A DNA stretch of 64,000 nucleotides from Micromonospora costi (lineage in GTDB: Bacteria; Actinomycetota; Actinomycetes; Mycobacteriales; Micromonosporaceae), in assembly GCF_003626655.1 (NCBI RefSeq), contig NZ_RBAN01000001.1, positions 2,170,001 to 2,234,000 on the forward strand, read 5' to 3'. The notes under the pieces are model-generated. The model was given only the letters and a program-made list of their open reading frames with translations, ran no database searches and was not told where the DNA came from. Shown here piece by piece: positions 35,583-45,329 of the stretch (the stretch's first letter is position 1; the number at the start of each line of letters is the position of its first letter). A program made the position numbers and the translations under genes.

Positions 35583-36137
35583 TCAGGGTTGGTTGCCCCA
35601 GCGGGCCTGTTCCAGCAGTTCCACGGCGCGGTCCCGGCCGTCCGGGTCGTCGCCGCGCAGCAGGGCGGACGCCTCGTCCACCGCGTCGGTGAGCATCCGC
35701 CACTGCGCCTCGCGCTCCCGCACCAGGTCGGACTGCGCGGCCAACTGCCGGGTCTTCACCCACAGCTCCACGAAGACCGACACCTTGGCGCGCAGCACCC
35801 ACGGGTCGAACGGCTTCGTGAGGTAGTCGACCGCGCCCACGGCGTAGCCGCGCAGGGCCAGCTGGGCGTCCCGGTCGGCCGCCGTCAGGAAGATGATCGG
35901 TACGTGCCGGGTCCGCTCCCGGCGCTTGATGTGGCTCGCGGTCTCGAAGCCGTCCATGTCGGGCATCTGGGCGTCGAGCAGGATCACCGCGAAGTCGTCC
36001 ACGAGAAGCTGCTTGAGCGCCGCCTCGCCGCTCTCCACCGCCACCGACTGGACCGGCAGGCCCTGGAGGATCGCCTCCAGGGCCATCAGGTTCTCCCGGC
36101 GGTCGTCCACGAGCAGCGCCTTGGCCATCTGGGTCAC
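35583..36137 (-). CDS. Response regulator (single REC domain plus helical tail)
   Basis: A 184-residue protein with a complete receiver domain: Asp pair at 11-12, phospho-acceptor D55 in ILLDAQMPD, Thr in FLTAA and Lys in YLTKPF (near 105). The tail from 125 is helical with no DNA-binding domain. Its GTG start overlaps the hybrid-kinase stop by 4 bp (GTGA). It is probably the output or phospho-relay partner of that kinase. Confidence 0.92.
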   Translation of the reverse strand: MTQMAKALLVDDRRENLMALEAILQGLPVQSVAVESGEAALKQLLVDDFAVILLDAQMPDMDGFETASHIKRRERTRHVPIIFLTAADRDAQLALRGYAVGAVDYLTKPFDPWVLRAKVSVFVELWVKTRQLAAQSDLVREREAQWRMLTDAVDEASALLRGDDPDGRDRAVELLEQARWGNQP

Positions 36138-39100
36138 GAGTTCTCCTCGGTGCTGCTGCCGCTGATCCAGGACGACATGAGTTCGATCAGTTCGTCCAGG
36201 TCGACCGGCTTGGTGATGTAGTCGCTGCCTCCGGCGGCGAGCGCGGACTCGCGGTCACCCGGCATCGCCTTCGCGGTCAGGAAGACGATCGGCAGGTCCG
36301 CGAAGCGGTGGTTACGCCGGATCTGGCGGGTCGTCTCGTACCCGTCCTGGTCCGGCATCATGGCGTCCATCAGGACGATGTCCACCTCCGGGTGCTCGGC
36401 CAGCAGGCGGACGCCGTCCGCCCCGTTGTCCGAGTACAACACGGTCATCCCGTGCAGTTCCAACGCGCTGGTCAGGGCGAACACGTTCCGGACGTCGTCG
36501 TCGACGATCAGCACGGTCGCGCCGTCGAGCTGACGGCTCGTCGGGGCGGCCGGCGGCTCCGGCAGCTCCAGTGGCGGCATGAGCAGCGACGACGGCAGCC
36601 CGGCGCGGGCCGGCGACGGCGGCAACGGCGCGATTACCGCGTCCGGGGCGAGCACGTCCGGCACGAAGAGCGTGAACGTGGAGCCCTGCCCGGGCGCCGA
36701 GCTGACCGTGATGGTGCCGCCCAGCAGCCGGGCCAGGTCACGGCTGATCGACAGGCCGAGACCCGTCCCGCCGTACCGGCGGCTCGTGGTGCCGTCGGCC
36801 TGCTGGAACGCCTCGAAGATGATCGACAGCTTGTCGTCGGAGATGCCGATGCCGGTGTCGATCACGGTGAACGCGATGACCTGCTGGGCGTTGGTCAGCG
36901 TCGGCACGTCGAAGACGGCGCTCTCGGCCGCCGGGGCGATCCGCAGGGTCACCGCCCCGTTGTCGGTGAACTTCACGGCGTTGGACAGCAGGTTGCGCAG
37001 GATCTGCTGCAACCGCTGGGCGTCCGTGACCAGCGACGGCGGCAGCTCCCTGCTCACCCGCACCTGGAAGTCCAGGCCCTTGTCCTCGGCCTGCGGCGCG
37101 AACGCCTGCTCGACGTACCCGCGGATCTCGGCGAACCGCACCTCGGTCGGCTCGACGTCCATCCGGCCCGCCTCGATCTTGGACAGGTCGAGGATGTCGT
37201 CGATCAGCGAGAGCAGGTCGGAACCGGCGCTGTGGATCGTCCGAGCGAACTCGATCTGCTTCGGGCTGAGGTTCTGCTCCGGGTTCTCGGCGAGCAGCCG
37301 GGCCAGCAGGAGCAGCGAGTTCAGCGGCGTACGCAACTCGTGGCTCATGTTGGCGAGGAACTCCGACTTGTACGCCGAGGCCCGGGTGAGCTGCTGCGCC
37401 TTCTCCTCCAGGCCGAGCCGGGCCAGCTCGATCTCCCGGTTCTTGGTCTCGATGTTGCCCTTCTGCTCGGAGAGCAGGGTGGCCTTCTCCTCCAGCTCGG
37501 CGTTCGTACGCTGCAGCTCCGCCGACTGCTCCTGAAGCTCGTGCGCCAGGCGCTGCGACTGCGCCAGCAGCTCCTCCGTACGCCGGTTGGCCTGGATCGT
37601 GTTGACCGCGATGCCGATGGTCAGCACCAGCCGCTCCAGGAACGACAGGTGCAGGTCGGAGAACGCGACCACGCTCGCGAACTCGATCACGCCGAGCAGC
37701 TCGCCCTCGAACAGGACGGGGAGCACCACCAGGTCGGACGGCGGCGTGTCGGCCAGCCCCGAGCGCAGCGTCAACGCGCCCTGCGGCGAGGCGCTGACGC
37801 GGATCGTCCGGCGGGAGAGGGCGGCCTGACCGACCAGCCCCTCGCCGGGCCCGAACGTGACGTCGTGCCCACGGGCCACGTACCCGTACGAGGAGGTCAG
37901 CCGCAGCCGCATGCTCCCCTCGGAGGTGTCCGCCAGGAAGAACGCGCCGAGCTGCGCGTCCACCAGCGGGGTCACCTCCATCATGATCATGCGGCAGACC
38001 TCGCCGAGGTCCCGCTGCCCCTGGAGCAGGCCGCCGATCCGGGCCAGGTTCGAGTCGAGCCAGCCCTGCTCGGCGTTCTTCTTGGTCGTCTCCCGGAGGG
38101 TGACGATCATCTGGTTGATGTTGTCCTTCAGCTCGGCGACCTCGCCCTGCGCCTTCACGCTGATCCGCTGCGTCAGGTCACCGCGGGTCACCGAGGTGGA
38201 GACCTGGGAGATAGCCCGGAGCTGGGTGGTCAGGGTGGACGCGAGCTGGTTGACGTTCTCGGTGAGGTCGCGCCAGGTGCCGCTGACCCCCTTCACCTGG
38301 GCCTGGCCGCCCAGCTTGCCCTCGATGCCGACCTCGCGCGCCACCCGGGTGACCTCGTCGGCGAACGAGGAGAGCTGGTCGACCATCGTGTTGACGGTGT
38401 TCTTCAGCTCCAGGATCTCGCCCTGGGCGTCCACGGTGATCTTCTGGCCCAGGTCGCCCTTGGCCACTGCCGTGGTCACCGAGGCGATGTTCCGCACCTG
38501 GGCGGTCAGGTTCGACGCCATCGAGTTCACGTTGTCGGTCAGGTCCCGCCAGGTGCCCGACACGCCCTTCACCTCGGCCTGGCCACCGAGCTTGCCCTCG
38601 GTGCCCACCTCGCGCGCGACCCGGGTCACCTCGTCGGCGAACGACGACAGCTGATCCACCATCGTGTTCACCGTCGACTTCAGCTCCAGGATCTCGCCCT
38701 GCGCGTCCACGGTGATCTTCTGTGACAGGTCACCCTTCGCGACCGCCGTCGAGACCTGGGCGATGTTCCGCACCTGGGCCGTCAGGTTCGACGCCATCGA
38801 GTTCACGTTGTCGGTGAGGTCGCGCCAGGTGCCGGCCACGCCGCGCACCTGGGCCTGGCCGCCCAGCTTGCCCTCGGTGCCCACCTCACGCGCCACGCGC
38901 GTCACCTCGTCGGCGAACGACGACAGCTGGTCCACCATCGTGTTCACCGTCGACTTCAGCTCCAGGATCTCGCCCCGGGCGTCCACGGTGATCTTCTGGC
39001 TCAGGTCGCCCTTCGCCACGGCGGTGGTCACCGAGGCGATGTTCCGCACCTGGCTGGTCAGGTTCGACGCCATCGAGTTCACGTTGTCGGTCAGGTCCCG

Positions 39101-40498
39101 CCAGGTGCCCGACACGCCCTTGACCTGGGCCTGGCCGCCCAGCTTGCCCTCGGTGCCCACCTCACGGGCCACCCGGGTCACCTCGTCGGCGAACGACGAC
39201 AGCTGGTCGACCATCGTGTTCACGGTGTTCTTCAGCTCCAGGATCTCGCCCTGGGCGTCCACGGTGATCTTCTGCGACAGGTCGCCCTTCGCCACCGCCG
39301 TGGAGACCTGGGAGATGTTCCGGACCTGGCTAGTCAGGTTGCCGGCGAGCTGGTTCACGTTCTCGGTGAGGTCCCGCCAGGTGCCGGAGACACCGCGTAC
39401 CTGGGCCTGGCCGCCCAGCTTCCCCTCGATGCCCACCTCACGGGCCACCCGGGTCACCTCGTCGGCGAACGACGACAGCTGATCCACCATCGTGTTCACG
39501 GTGTCCTTGAGTTCCAGGATCTCGCCCTGGGCCGCCACGGTGATCTTCTGGGACAGGTCACCCCGGGCGACCGCCGTGGAGACCTGGGCGATGTTCCGCA
39601 CCTGGGCGGTCAGGTTCGACGCCATCGAGTTGACGCTGTCGGTCAGGTCCTTCCAGGTGCCCGCGACGTTCGGCACCTCCGCCTGGCCGCCCAGCTTGCC
39701 CTCGGTGCCCACCTCGCGGGCCACCCGGGTCACCTGCTCGGCGAAGAGCCGCAGCGTGTCGGTGAGCGAGTTCATGGTGTCGGCCAGCTCGGCGACCTCG
39801 CCCCGCGCCCCCACGGTGATCTTCTGCGACAGGTCGCCCTTGGCGACGGCCCGCGCCACCTGCGAGATCGACCGCACCTGGCCGGTCAGGTTCGAGGCCA
39901 TGGTGTTCACCGAGTCGGTGAGGTCCTTCCAGGTGCCGGCGACCCCCCGTACGTCGGCCTGGCCGCCCAGCTTGCCCTCGGTGCCCACCTCACGGGCCAC
40001 CCGGGTCACCTCGTCGGCGAACGACGACAACTGGTCCACCATCGTGTTCACGGTCCGCCCGATACGCAGGTACTCACCGCGCAGCGGCCGCCCGTCGATC
40101 TCCAGCGCCATGTGCTGGGAGAGGTCACCGTCGGCGACCGCCACGATCACCCGGGCGATCTCCGTCGTCGGCCGGCCCAGGTCGTCGATCAGCGAGTTGA
40201 CCGCCCGGTTCCCCTCGGCCCAGGAGCCGTCCAGCCCCTCCTCGTCCAGCCGCTCGGTGAGCCGGCCGTCCCGACCCACCACCCGGCTGATCCGACGCAG
40301 GTCCAGGAACTGCCGCTCCTGGAGCGACGCCACCTCGTTGAACGCGTCCGCGACCTCCCCGGCCCGACCGGCGCGCCGGGGCAGCCGTACCTTCAGGTCG
40401 CCGCGGCGTACCCGCCGCAGCGCCTCGGTCAGTTCGTCGAGGAGCGCCTCGTTGTCGGGCGCGGACGGATCCGCCACCGCCTGCTTCGCCGTGGTCAT
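36134..40498 (-). CDS. Cytosolic hybrid sensor kinase with HAMP array, GAF and REC domains
   Basis: The ATG at 40498 gives 1454 residues with no membrane segment. Residues about 25-820 hold a HAMP array: seven near-identical units of about 92 residues, each with EGKLGGQA, GTWxDLTxxVN and [10 protein letters not shown], plus flanking HAMP-like parts. Then follow GAF (about 816-930), a coiled coil, HisKA with the phospho-His in [10 protein letters not shown] (near 1053), HATPase, and a REC domain with Asp near 1378 ([13 protein letters not shown]). The layout resembles fungal Nik1-type kinases, which sense osmotic stress. The response regulator gene is coupled downstream. Confidence 0.94.
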   Translation of the reverse strand: MTTAKQAVADPSAPDNEALLDELTEALRRVRRGDLKVRLPRRAGRAGEVADAFNEVASLQERQFLDLRRISRVVGRDGRLTERLDEEGLDGSWAEGNRAVNSLIDDLGRPTTEIARVIVAVADGDLSQHMALEIDGRPLRGEYLRIGRTVNTMVDQLSSFADEVTRVAREVGTEGKLGGQADVRGVAGTWKDLTDSVNTMASNLTGQVRSISQVARAVAKGDLSQKITVGARGEVAELADTMNSLTDTLRLFAEQVTRVAREVGTEGKLGGQAEVPNVAGTWKDLTDSVNSMASNLTAQVRNIAQVSTAVARGDLSQKITVAAQGEILELKDTVNTMVDQLSSFADEVTRVAREVGIEGKLGGQAQVRGVSGTWRDLTENVNQLAGNLTSQVRNISQVSTAVAKGDLSQKITVDAQGEILELKNTVNTMVDQLSSFADEVTRVAREVGTEGKLGGQAQVKGVSGTWRDLTDNVNSMASNLTSQVRNIASVTTAVAKGDLSQKITVDARGEILELKSTVNTMVDQLSSFADEVTRVAREVGTEGKLGGQAQVRGVAGTWRDLTDNVNSMASNLTAQVRNIAQVSTAVAKGDLSQKITVDAQGEILELKSTVNTMVDQLSSFADEVTRVAREVGTEGKLGGQAEVKGVSGTWRDLTDNVNSMASNLTAQVRNIASVTTAVAKGDLGQKITVDAQGEILELKNTVNTMVDQLSSFADEVTRVAREVGIEGKLGGQAQVKGVSGTWRDLTENVNQLASTLTTQLRAISQVSTSVTRGDLTQRISVKAQGEVAELKDNINQMIVTLRETTKKNAEQGWLDSNLARIGGLLQGQRDLGEVCRMIMMEVTPLVDAQLGAFFLADTSEGSMRLRLTSSYGYVARGHDVTFGPGEGLVGQAALSRRTIRVSASPQGALTLRSGLADTPPSDLVVLPVLFEGELLGVIEFASVVAFSDLHLSFLERLVLTIGIAVNTIQANRRTEELLAQSQRLAHELQEQSAELQRTNAELEEKATLLSEQKGNIETKNREIELARLGLEEKAQQLTRASAYKSEFLANMSHELRTPLNSLLLLARLLAENPEQNLSPKQIEFARTIHSAGSDLLSLIDDILDLSKIEAGRMDVEPTEVRFAEIRGYVEQAFAPQAEDKGLDFQVRVSRELPPSLVTDAQRLQQILRNLLSNAVKFTDNGAVTLRIAPAAESAVFDVPTLTNAQQVIAFTVIDTGIGISDDKLSIIFEAFQQADGTTSRRYGGTGLGLSISRDLARLLGGTITVSSAPGQGSTFTLFVPDVLAPDAVIAPLPPSPARAGLPSSLLMPPLELPEPPAAPTSRQLDGATVLIVDDDVRNVFALTSALELHGMTVLYSDNGADGVRLLAEHPEVDIVLMDAMMPDQDGYETTRQIRRNHRFADLPIVFLTAKAMPGDRESALAAGGSDYITKPVDLDELIELMSSWISGSSTEENS
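38140..40070 (-). repeat. Seven tandem 276-bp repeats inside the kinase gene
   Basis: Each unit encodes one 92-residue HAMP pair. The copies are highly similar at DNA level, for example repeated stretches on TCAGGTTCGACGCCATCGAG and GACAGCTGGTCCACCATCGT. Such identity points to recent expansion or continuing gene conversion, and copy number may differ between strains. Confidence 0.9.
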
Positions 40499-40794
40499 TC
40501 TTCCTCGTCTCAGCTCGGGGGCCACCGGCTCGTGCCAAGATGCCGGCCATCCCCCATTGTGCCCGCGTCCGCGTCGATGGCTGCCCGTGCGACCGCCCGC
40601 CACGCCCGACAGCCGCGGGACGTACCCGGTGTGACCGGCGACACCGCGTGGACGCTGGCGCGGCGGCCGCGTCCGCCGGCCCCGGCGGTGGCGTCCGCCG
40701 GACCGGCTTGGCGGTCGCGTCCGCCGGACCGGCTTGGCGGTGGCGTCCGCGGACCGGCTTGGCACCCGCCCGGTTTGCGGTGGAGGATACGAGG
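40499..40794. promoter_or_regulatory. Divergent promoter region between hybrid kinase and PP2C phosphatase
   Basis: This 296-bp interval separates the kinase (left) from the phosphatase (right). Its right half carries tandem 26-bp repeats. Long frames cross it in several directions but none has a ribosome site, so I see no extra gene. Promoter hexamers cannot be assigned with confidence. Confidence 0.55.
40669..40765 (+). repeat. Tandem 26-bp repeat in the kinase/phosphatase intergenic region
   Basis: The unit GCGTCCGCCGGACCGGCTTG plus GCGGT starts at 40691, 40717 and 40743 (the last one base shorter and diverged at its end), with a partial copy at 40669. Period 26 bp keeps copies at about 2.5 helical turns. 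It lies 30 bp before the phosphatase start and could be a regulator-binding array. Confidence 0.82.
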
Positions 40795-42894
40795 GTGTCG
40801 GCGGAGACGAGGCCCGCGACGGCCGGGGGCCCGAACGGGCACGTCCGGCGCGTCCGCCTACCCGCCGACAGGCGTACGCCGGCCGCCGCCCGTGCCGTCG
40901 TCCGCTCGGTGCTGGACGAGACACACCTGGACGACCTGCTCAACGAGGCGCTTCTCCTCACCACGGAACTCACCACCAACGCCGTGGAACACGCCGGCAC
41001 CGAACTGGACATCGAGGTCGTCGCGGACGATGTCGGTCTGACGGTCACCGTCTCCGACTTCGCGTCCGGGCCCGTCGAGGAGCTGATCGTCGGCGTACGC
41101 AACGAGGCCAGCGAGATCGCCGAGGTGGCCGAGCGGGGCCGCGGCCTCCTGCTGGTCGACCACTTCGCGAGCCGCTGGGGCACCACCTACCTGCCCACCG
41201 GCAAGGGCGTCTGGTTCCGGCTGGACCGGTCGGGCGCCACCGACGCGGGGCCGGACGAGGCCGAGGCCACCGGCGGTCTCGGCGCCCCCGGGGCCACGGC
41301 CAGCGGTTCCGGCGGCGACCCGGCGCCGGGCGCCAGCTCCGCGCCGAGCGCCGCGGCGGTGAGCGAACTCATGCAGATCAGCCCCGACGCGTACGCCGAC
41401 GACCCGCTGCCGGACTTCGCGGCGAGCCTGCTGGGGCGGGTGGCCGAGATGGTCGGCGCGGCCGGCGGGCTGGTACGGCTGGACCGGGGCGACGGCAGCG
41501 GCCCGCAGGTGCTCGCCCGCTACGGCCGGCAGCCCCGCCCCGGCAACGAGCTGCTCCACGTGCCGCTGACCGTGCACCGCCCGTACGCCGGTGAGCTGGA
41601 GCTGGACGCGGCGCCGTCGGCGTACGCCCGGCCCCTGGCCGTGCTGGCGGCCGAACGGCTCTCCCTGCACCTGGAGAACGACCGGCTGCGCCGGGCCGAC
41701 GTCCGGCGGCAGGCCTGGCTGACCTTCCTCGCCGAGGCCAGCGAGCTGCTGGCCCAGTCGCTCGACGTCGAGCTGACCATGGCGCTCATCCCGCAGCTCG
41801 TCGTACCCCGGCTCGGGCAGTGGTGTGCGGTGCACACCACCGACGAGTGGGGGCGGCTGCGCCTCGCGGCGGCCACCCACGCCGACGAGGCGGTCCTGCC
41901 CCAGCTGCACAAGGTGCTCGCCGAGACCGGCCCGGACTCGATCCAGGCGCGGCTGCGCGAGGCGTCCCGCAGCGCCGCGCAGGTCCCGCTCGGCGGCCCC
42001 ATGGAGGGCTTCGCCGTACCGCTGATCGCCCGCGGCCAGCGGCTGGGCACCCTGGCCGTCGGCCGGCATCAGCGGCACCGGCACGACCCGGACGAGGTCG
42101 CTGTGCTGGAGGACGTGGCACGCCGCGCCGCCCTCGCGATCGAGAACGCGCGGATCCACGCCGAGCGCCGGCGGGTCGCGCAGGCGCTCCAGCAGTCGCT
42201 GCTGCCGCCGGTGCTGCCCGTGGTCGAGGGCATCGGCTTCGCCGCCGAGTACGTCCCGACCGGCGGCGACGCCGACGTCGGCGGCGACTTCTACGACGTG
42301 GTGCCGCTGCCCGACGGCCGGTGGCTCGTGGTGATCGGCGACGTCTCCGGCAAGGGCGTGCAGGCCGCCGCCGTGACCGGCCTGGTGCGCGACGTGATCC
42401 GGGTGCTCGTCGGCGACGGGAAGCCGCTGCCGGAGGTGCTCACCCGGCTCAACGAGACGCTCGTCGAGCGGGGCGGCGGCCGGTACTGCACGCTGGCGCT
42501 GGCGGCCGTCGGGCCCGGCGACGGCGACCGTCTGGACGTCTCCCTGCACCTCGCGGGGCACGACCGGCCGGTGCTGCTGCGCGGCACGGGCGGCGGCGGG
42601 TTCGTCGGCACCGGAGGCACGGCGCTCGGCCTCCTCGACACGATCAGCACGCCCACCGCCAATGTGCCGCTCGGCCCCGGCGACGCACTGGTCTTCTACA
42701 CCGACGGCGTGACCGAACGCCGCCGCGGCCGGGAACTGTTCGGCACCGACCGGCTCCGCGAGGCCGCCGCGCCGCTGGCCGGCTACTCGGCCGACGTGGT
42801 GGCCGCACGACTGCGGTCGACCGCGCTCGGCTTCTCGGTCGAAGCACCCCGCGACGACATCGCGATCCTGGTGCTCCGCAACGACGCCGCCTGA
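40795..42894 (+). CDS. ATPase-GAF-PP2C (SpoIIE-type) phosphatase
   Basis: GTG 40795 is chosen for its GGAGG site 8 bp upstream. The 699-residue product has an N-terminal anti-sigma-type HATPase domain (about 20-145, [11 protein letters not shown] and [10 protein letters not shown]), a linker, a GAF domain (about 290-450), and a SpoIIE-like PP2C domain from about 460 ([33 protein letters not shown]). It can in principle both phosphorylate and dephosphorylate STAS proteins. It is divergent from the hybrid kinase, and a STAS gene lies at 35.1 kb. Confidence 0.92.
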   Translation: MSAETRPATAGGPNGHVRRVRLPADRRTPAAARAVVRSVLDETHLDDLLNEALLLTTELTTNAVEHAGTELDIEVVADDVGLTVTVSDFASGPVEELIVGVRNEASEIAEVAERGRGLLLVDHFASRWGTTYLPTGKGVWFRLDRSGATDAGPDEAEATGGLGAPGATASGSGGDPAPGASSAPSAAAVSELMQISPDAYADDPLPDFAASLLGRVAEMVGAAGGLVRLDRGDGSGPQVLARYGRQPRPGNELLHVPLTVHRPYAGELELDAAPSAYARPLAVLAAERLSLHLENDRLRRADVRRQAWLTFLAEASELLAQSLDVELTMALIPQLVVPRLGQWCAVHTTDEWGRLRLAAATHADEAVLPQLHKVLAETGPDSIQARLREASRSAAQVPLGGPMEGFAVPLIARGQRLGTLAVGRHQRHRHDPDEVAVLEDVARRAALAIENARIHAERRRVAQALQQSLLPPVLPVVEGIGFAAEYVPTGGDADVGGDFYDVVPLPDGRWLVVIGDVSGKGVQAAAVTGLVRDVIRVLVGDGKPLPEVLTRLNETLVERGGGRYCTLALAAVGPGDGDRLDVSLHLAGHDRPVLLRGTGGGGFVGTGGTALGLLDTISTPTANVPLGPGDALVFYTDGVTERRRGRELFGTDRLREAAAPLAGYSADVVAARLRSTALGFSVEAPRDDIAILVLRNDAA

Positions 42895-43001
42895 TTCCGC
42901 GGTATACGGGCGGCCGAGTCTGTCGGCGTGCCAGGAGTCGTCGCGTGACGGGTCGGCGCCTCGCCGGTCGGCGTGTCGGGGGTGGGCGGCCTTGCGGCGC
43001 T

Positions 43002-43078
43002 TGATCGACTCAACTTCCTTGAAGTCGCGGTGTCCCACCGCCAGTGACAGCCCGACTTCAAGGAACTCGAGTCGATCA
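43002..43078. repeat. Long inverted repeat (palindrome C)
   Basis: Arms 43002-43034 and 43046-43078 (33 bases each, outer edge TGATCGACTC) pair with four mismatches around the loop CCACCGCCAGT. The right arm reads GACAGCCCGACTTCAAGGAA onward and is identical to that of palindrome D. Confidence 0.87.
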
Positions 43079-43144
43079 CGTCCCACCACCCCGTGGCACC
43101 CTGCCGATCGAGGCGCCCGCCGACCGAGGCGACCCGATCTCGCT

Positions 43145-43221
43145 TGATCAACACCATTCCGCCGATCTGGCGGTGTCCCGGCGCACTCGATACCGCCACA
43201 TCGGCGATCTGGTGTCGATCA
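43145..43221. repeat. Long inverted repeat (palindrome B)
   Basis: Arms 43145-43177 and 43189-43221 both begin TGATC at the outer edge and share the core ACACCA...CCGAT.TGGCGGT.TC. They closely resemble palindrome A at 19.65 kb, so A and B form one sequence subfamily at distant sites. Confidence 0.87.
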
Positions 43222-43303
43222 CCCGCGCTCCGGGCGACACGGACCCGCAGGCGCAGAGCCTGGCACGCTCGATCATCAGGCCAGGGCAGCGCCAGGTGGG
43301 CAC

Positions 43304-43630
43304 GGCCGACGGCGCAACGCCGACAGGGCGGGGCAGCGCCGACGGCCGACAGACCAACGCCGACAGGGCGGGGCAGCGCAAGATGAGCCCGGCCGACAGA
43401 GCAACGCCGACAGGGCGGGGCGGTGCCGGATGGACACTGCCGACAGAGCAACGCCGACAGGGCGGGGCGGTGCCACGGCCGACGGAGCAACGCCGACAAA
43501 GCTGGGCAGCCCCGGATGGGCCTGGCCGACCGAGCAACGCCGACAGGGCCGGGAGGCGGTGCCGGATGGGCCCGGCCGACGAGGCCCAAGGCCGGCAGGG
43601 GCGCTGCCTAGCCGTCACGGCCGACAGGCC
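43304..43630 (+). repeat. Array of about eight degenerate 39-50-bp repeats
   Basis: The core GGCCGACAGAGCAACGCCGA followed by CAGGGCGGGGCGGTGCC recurs with starts near 43304, 43344, 43391, 43438, 43477, 43524, 43574 and 43619. Units are 39-50 bp long, mostly about 40 or 47. The first six keep the core well; the last two have decayed. GCCGACAG occurs twice within each unit. It is not coding as far as can be seen. Confidence 0.85.
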
Positions 43631-43633
43631 TGA

Positions 43634-43710
43634 TGGTCGACTCGGCTTCACGGAAGTCGCGGTGTCCCACCGCCAGTGACAGCCCGACTTCAAGGAACTC
43701 GAGTCGATCA
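43634..43710. repeat. Long inverted repeat (palindrome D)
   Basis: Arms 43634-43666 and 43678-43710 pair with several mismatches in the left arm. The stretch 43653-43711 is identical to 43021-43079 of palindrome C, including the loop. The flank to about 43757 also matches the flank of C with substitutions. Confidence 0.87.
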
Positions 43711-43868
43711 CCCTCAACCACCCCGCGACCCCCTGCCGATCGAGCTGCCCGTCGATCGAGGGCAGGTCGATCGGCGGCCTGGGCAGCGCGCCCGGAATCA
43801 CCCAGCCCGGACAGGCGGAGGGGCACGCTCCCTTACGGCGAGGCCGGGGCGGGCCGCCGGCGGTCGGG

Positions 43869-45227
43869 TCAGCCGCCGCCGGGGAGGCGGCCGGGGGCGA
43901 GCCGGTGGTGTGGGTCGAGGTGTTCCTTGGCGGCCCGCAGGCGGGGCAGGCCGGTCAGCTCGCCCCACAGGTCGACCGCCCGGCGGACGGGCGGCGGCGC
44001 GGACAGGACCACGCACCGGCCGCGGCGCGCGAGCAGCACCCCGCGGACGGCGGCGACGATCGAGGCCACCCGGTCGGCGGGCAGCGTGCCGGGCAGCGCG
44101 GCGTGTACGACGCCCAGCCCGGCGGAGCCGCGTACGGGCACGGGCGCGCCGGCCGCGTCGCGCAGCGCGTAGACGGCCGCGTGCAGGTCGGTGATCGGCA
44201 CCTCGATGCGCAACGCCGTGTCGCCCGGCCCGAACGGGTAGCGCCGCCACCACGTGGGCGGCGAGTGGGTGACCGTCGCGTCGCCGTCGAGGACGGACAC
44301 GAGCCGCTCGGCCCGCTCGACGACGTCGGCCGGGCCGCCCTCCAGCAGCACCACGAGGCTGCCCGCCCGCGACGGTACGCGGGCCCGCCCGGCCATCGAC
44401 GGGTGGCGCGCCCGCGCGGCGGCGGACGGATCGGCGGGATCGATGGGCCGGCGCGGCCGGGGCCCGCTCGCCGCAAGATCCAGCTCGACGGCGGACGGGT
44501 CGAGGTGTGCCGCGAGGATCGTCCGCACCAGGTCGTTCACCTCGAGCGGCGTCCAGACCGGACGGGAGACCCATAGCCGCATGGCGGGCACGGGCTGCAC
44601 CCGCAGCGTGGCGGAGACCAGCACGCCGAGCGCGCCCTGCGACCCGCAGAGCAGCCGGGCCAGATCCAGCCCCGGCGCGCCGCCCCCGGCGCTCACCAGC
44701 TCGCCCTCGGCGGTCAGGTAGCGAACGCCGACGAGCTGGTCGCAGGGGGTGCCGTGCCGGTGCCGCAGCGGGCCGGCCTCGCCCGCGGCCAGTACGCCAC
44801 CGAGGGTCGCGCCCGGGGAGGGCGCGTCGACGGCGAGCCGCTGGCCGGTGCGCTCCAGCGTGGCCTGCACCGCCCGCAGCGGCGTGCCGGCGCCCACCTC
44901 GGCCGCGGCGGCGCCGACCGGCTCGTGGCCGATCCCGGCGAGCCGGCCGGTGTCGAGCAGGATGTCGACCTGCTCCGGTGCGGCTCCCCAGTCGATTTTG
45001 GTGCCCGCGCCGCGCGGCACCACCGTGAGGTCGTGCGCGGCCGCCAGCCGCAGCACCTCGGCGGCAGCGTGCGGGCCACCGGGGACGGCGACCCAGCGCG
45101 CGGCCCGCCCGGCCACCTCGTCGGCGGGGCCGGCGAAGCGGGCGAAGGGCGGCCCGCAGATCTCCGTCAACCGTTGCGTGATCTCGAGGGCTCCGGACCG
45201 GTCGATGGAACTCGCTGCAGCCGCCAT
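43869..45227 (-). CDS. FAD-binding oxidoreductase (GlcE/PCMH type)
   Basis: A 452-residue protein with a PCMH-type FAD domain: VVPRGAGTKIDWG near residue 80, then SPGATLGGVLAAGEAG and CGSQGALGVL. The length and C-terminus resemble the GlcE subunit of glycolate oxidase; no GlcD or iron-sulfur subunit is nearby, so the partner and substrate are unknown. TACGAT lies 7 bp before the ATG (leaderless pattern) and overlaps a LexA-like box, so expression may respond to DNA damage. Confidence 0.85.
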   Translation of the reverse strand: MAAAASSIDRSGALEITQRLTEICGPPFARFAGPADEVAGRAARWVAVPGGPHAAAEVLRLAAAHDLTVVPRGAGTKIDWGAAPEQVDILLDTGRLAGIGHEPVGAAAAEVGAGTPLRAVQATLERTGQRLAVDAPSPGATLGGVLAAGEAGPLRHRHGTPCDQLVGVRYLTAEGELVSAGGGAPGLDLARLLCGSQGALGVLVSATLRVQPVPAMRLWVSRPVWTPLEVNDLVRTILAAHLDPSAVELDLAASGPRPRRPIDPADPSAAARARHPSMAGRARVPSRAGSLVVLLEGGPADVVERAERLVSVLDGDATVTHSPPTWWRRYPFGPGDTALRIEVPITDLHAAVYALRDAAGAPVPVRGSAGLGVVHAALPGTLPADRVASIVAAVRGVLLARRGRCVVLSAPPPVRRAVDLWGELTGLPRLRAAKEHLDPHHRLAPGRLPGGG

Positions 45228-45235
45228 GCCGGCTA

Positions 45236-45251
45236 TCGTACATGTGTTCGA
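45236..45251 (-). promoter_or_regulatory. LexA-like (SOS) box over the FAD oxidoreductase promoter
   Basis: On the minus strand the site reads TCGAACACATGTACGA, one base different from the actinobacterial LexA consensus TCGAAC-N4-GTTCGA. It overlaps the presumed -10 TACGAT (45235-45240) of the oxidoreductase gene. It is also about 80 bp from the divergent ptrB start. Confidence 0.72.
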
Positions 45252-45329
45252 AAAGTCGTGGCGGCATGTTCTCCGAAGTCGGCGTACGCATGCCCACGCC
45301 GACCCGAGGTCGGCCGGTAACGTGGCGCC

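Larger units (their letters stand above)
42895..43868. other. 974-bp gene-free repeat island between convergent genes
   Basis: No frame here has a ribosome site and family pattern; those present translate the repeats into similar low-complexity peptides in several frames. The interval holds palindromes C, B and D and a tandem array between B and D. Units around C (43002-43128) and D (43631-43757) are direct duplicates, including an identical 59-bp stretch. Confidence 0.85.

Noticed and set aside
36308..40634. Several long plus-strand frames over the hybrid kinase
   Set aside because: They mirror the 276-bp HAMP repeats in antisense and have no ribosome site or recognisable domain.
43304..43630. 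CRISPR array
   Set aside because: Unit lengths vary, there are no unique spacers of constant length, and no cas genes are nearby.
43304..43710. Insertion sequence or transposon remnant
   Set aside because: No transposase fragment is visible; the C and D duplicates could be mobile-unit ends but that remains unproven.
42783..43801. Possible genes in the repeat island
   Set aside because: Frames on both strands translate the same repeats into low-complexity peptides such as PALSALLCRP; none has a ribosome site or codon pattern of a real gene.
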